DNA from: Scatomorpha sp964535405
GTDB lineage: Bacteria > Bacillota > Clostridia > Oscillospirales > Oscillospiraceae
DNA length: 6,662 bases
Assembly: GCA_964535405.1 (NCBI GenBank)
Contig: CAZHUG010000083.1
Span: 1 to 6,662, forward strand
Reading direction: 5' to 3'
Made by a program: the position numbers and the translations under genes. Under the pieces are notes generated by a model. The model did no database searches. It saw only the letters and a list, made by a program, of their open reading frames with translations, and was not told the origin of the DNA. Positions 5,681-6,662 of the stretch are shown here, in pieces. Each line of letters opens with the position of its first letter. Within the stretch, counting starts at the first letter, position 1.

Positions 5681-6662
5681 ATGAAAGATGGCATGAAAAG
5701 GGGCTTTGGCGCGTTTTTCGGCATAAAAATTAGGCTCTGGATGTTTATATTAGCCTGTGCGCTCTGCGTTGGTGTGACAAGTTATACTTGCACCACCCGG
5801 GAGCGCGCAAAATTTGGTGATCCTGAAAACTACGAGCAGGCACTAAAATATCTGGAGGTAAAGAGCGTTCTCGACCGGTACTATGTCGGTGATGTGGATG
5901 AGGAAGCTGTTTCAGCGGCCGCATTTACGGCAATGGTACAGGCTCTGGGCGACAAGTGGAGCTATTACATGTCTCCGGCGGAGTATCAGACCTATCAGCT
6001 CTATTCTGAGAACCAATACGCGGGCATCGGTGTCACCATTGAGGCGGACGCCGCGACCGGCGGCTACCGCGTGAGCGGGGTCAAGAGCGGCTCGCCCGCG
6101 GAAACTGCGGGCATACAGACGGGAGAAATAATCCTGGCTGTCGACGAGGAGAGCGTCGTTGGACTCAAAACCAACGAGGTTCGCAATCTCATAACCGCCA
6201 AGCTGGACGAGTCTGTTACCATACGGCTCAAGCGACTGGACGGAAACGAAGCCAATGTGACCGTAGACTGCCGCATTGTCTATTCAAACCCGGTGTCGTC
6301 TGAGATGAAAAGTGGAAATGTCGGTTATATCCGCATTGAAAACTTCCAGACCGGAGCTGCGCAGAACGCTATAACGGCTATTGAGGAACTCATAGACAGG
6401 GGCGCAGTAGGCTTTGTCTTTGATCTTCGCTCGAATCCGGGCGGTCTGCTCTCGGAGCTTGTTGACCTGCTTGATTACATTCTGCCCTCGGGTGATATTT
6501 TCGTTTCGGTGAATGAGGCAGGTGAGGAGAAGGTTACAAAATCGGACAATGTTTGCCTCTCAATGCCGATGGCCGTTTTAATTAATAGCAGCAGCTATTC
6601 AGCTGCGGAGTTCTTTGCGGCGGCACTGTCTGAATATAGTTGGGCAACGACAGTTGGCGAGC
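5681..6662 (+). CDS. C-terminal processing peptidase, PDZ + S41 (partial, runs off window)
   Basis: An S41 carboxyl-terminal processing protease (CtpA/CtpB/Prc type), a serine-lysine peptidase working outside the membrane. The 327 visible residues have no stop. One hydrophobic anchor (about 17-34) follows a basic N-terminus. KYLEVKSVLDRYYVGDVDEE and QALGDKWSYYMSPAEY are the usual N-terminal helices. A PDZ domain (about 112-190) carries YAGIGVTIEAD, GSPAETAGIQTGEIILAVD and TNEVRNLI. The S41 core (from about 208) shows GNVGYIRIENF, VFDLRSNPGGLL (246-257) and INSSSYSAAEFFAAAL (301-316). By alignment to CtpB, S307 is the nucleophile; the catalytic lysine and glutamine lie beyond the window, which ends at VGE just before the usual TFGKG. 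The start is ATG 5681 with GGCGGTGG (5670-5677); ATG 5693 is a weaker alternative. It is 18 nt from the apparent M23 stop, so cotranscribed. Substrate unknown; the neighbouring M23 hydrolase is an obvious candidate. Confidence 0.93.
   Translation, partial: MKDGMKRGFGAFFGIKIRLWMFILACALCVGVTSYTCTTRERAKFGDPENYEQALKYLEVKSVLDRYYVGDVDEEAVSAAAFTAMVQALGDKWSYYMSPAEYQTYQLYSENQYAGIGVTIEADAATGGYRVSGVKSGSPAETAGIQTGEIILAVDEESVVGLKTNEVRNLITAKLDESVTIRLKRLDGNEANVTVDCRIVYSNPVSSEMKSGNVGYIRIENFQTGAAQNAITAIEELIDRGAVGFVFDLRSNPGGLLSELVDLLDYILPSGDIFVSVNEAGEEKVTKSDNVCLSMPMAVLINSSSYSAAEFFAAALSEYSWATTVGE

Noticed and set aside
5660..5684. Alternative M23 end by ATGA overlap with the S41 start
   Set aside because: If the gap length is not a multiple matching the present frame, the tail could read APLGRPQIS and stop at TGA 5682-5684. 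This is possible but untestable here because the gap length is unknown, so the TAG at 5660-5662 is kept.
5883..6074. Plus-strand open frame of 63 codons, arginine-rich
   Set aside because: It is out of frame within the S41 protease, whose frame is continuous and shows PDZ and S41 motifs.

Overview
The window reads as a chromosomal segment of a Clostridia-type Bacillota, most like the Oscillospiraceae/Ruminococcaceae gut lineages. The support is a DUF4830 protein (a family I associate with Clostridia), strong purine-rich ribosome binding sites, moderate GC with AT-rich promoters, and the gene order regulator-ftsE-ftsX-M23-S41. A run of 10 N at 5626-5635 shows it is a scaffold, probably metagenomic. 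No mobile element, CRISPR array, tRNA or rRNA was seen.

Layout. Bases 1-251 are the last 83 codons of tuf (EF-Tu). A perfect GC-rich hairpin follows (266-293) and lies between tuf and a convergent minus-strand gene for a small membrane-anchored DUF4830 protein (341-772, re-started here at a GTG). A 66-bp divergent spacer separates that gene from rsuA (839-1567, 16S rRNA pseudouridine synthase). Then comes the only sizeable intergenic region (1568-1772, AT-rich). It holds a near-consensus sigma-A promoter, a dyad over the predicted start site, and a leader of about 113 nt.

From that promoter a tight run of five genes reads to the right edge: a CdaR/PucR-like helix-turn-helix regulator (1773-2867), ftsE (2899-3591), ftsX (3578-4465, overlapping ftsE by 14 nt), a secreted coiled-coil M23 peptidase (4478-5662, interrupted by the N gap), and a C-terminal processing peptidase of family S41 with a PDZ domain (5681 to the window end, incomplete). 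FtsE and FtsX form an ABC-type complex that in other bacteria uses cytoplasmic ATP hydrolysis to activate an extracellular coiled-coil cell-wall hydrolase (EnvC, CwlO, PcsB and RipC types). The M23 protein directly downstream has the right architecture to be that partner, and the S41 protease could process it or another envelope protein.

What deserves attention: (i) the M23 protein as written lacks the C-terminal HxH metal-binding motif, almost certainly because of the scaffold gap; (ii) a PucR/CdaR-type regulator heads an ftsEX operon, with a candidate operator across its own start site; (iii) the long, possibly structured leader. I see a well-formed cell-wall remodelling operon with an unusual regulatory head, not a wholly new system.
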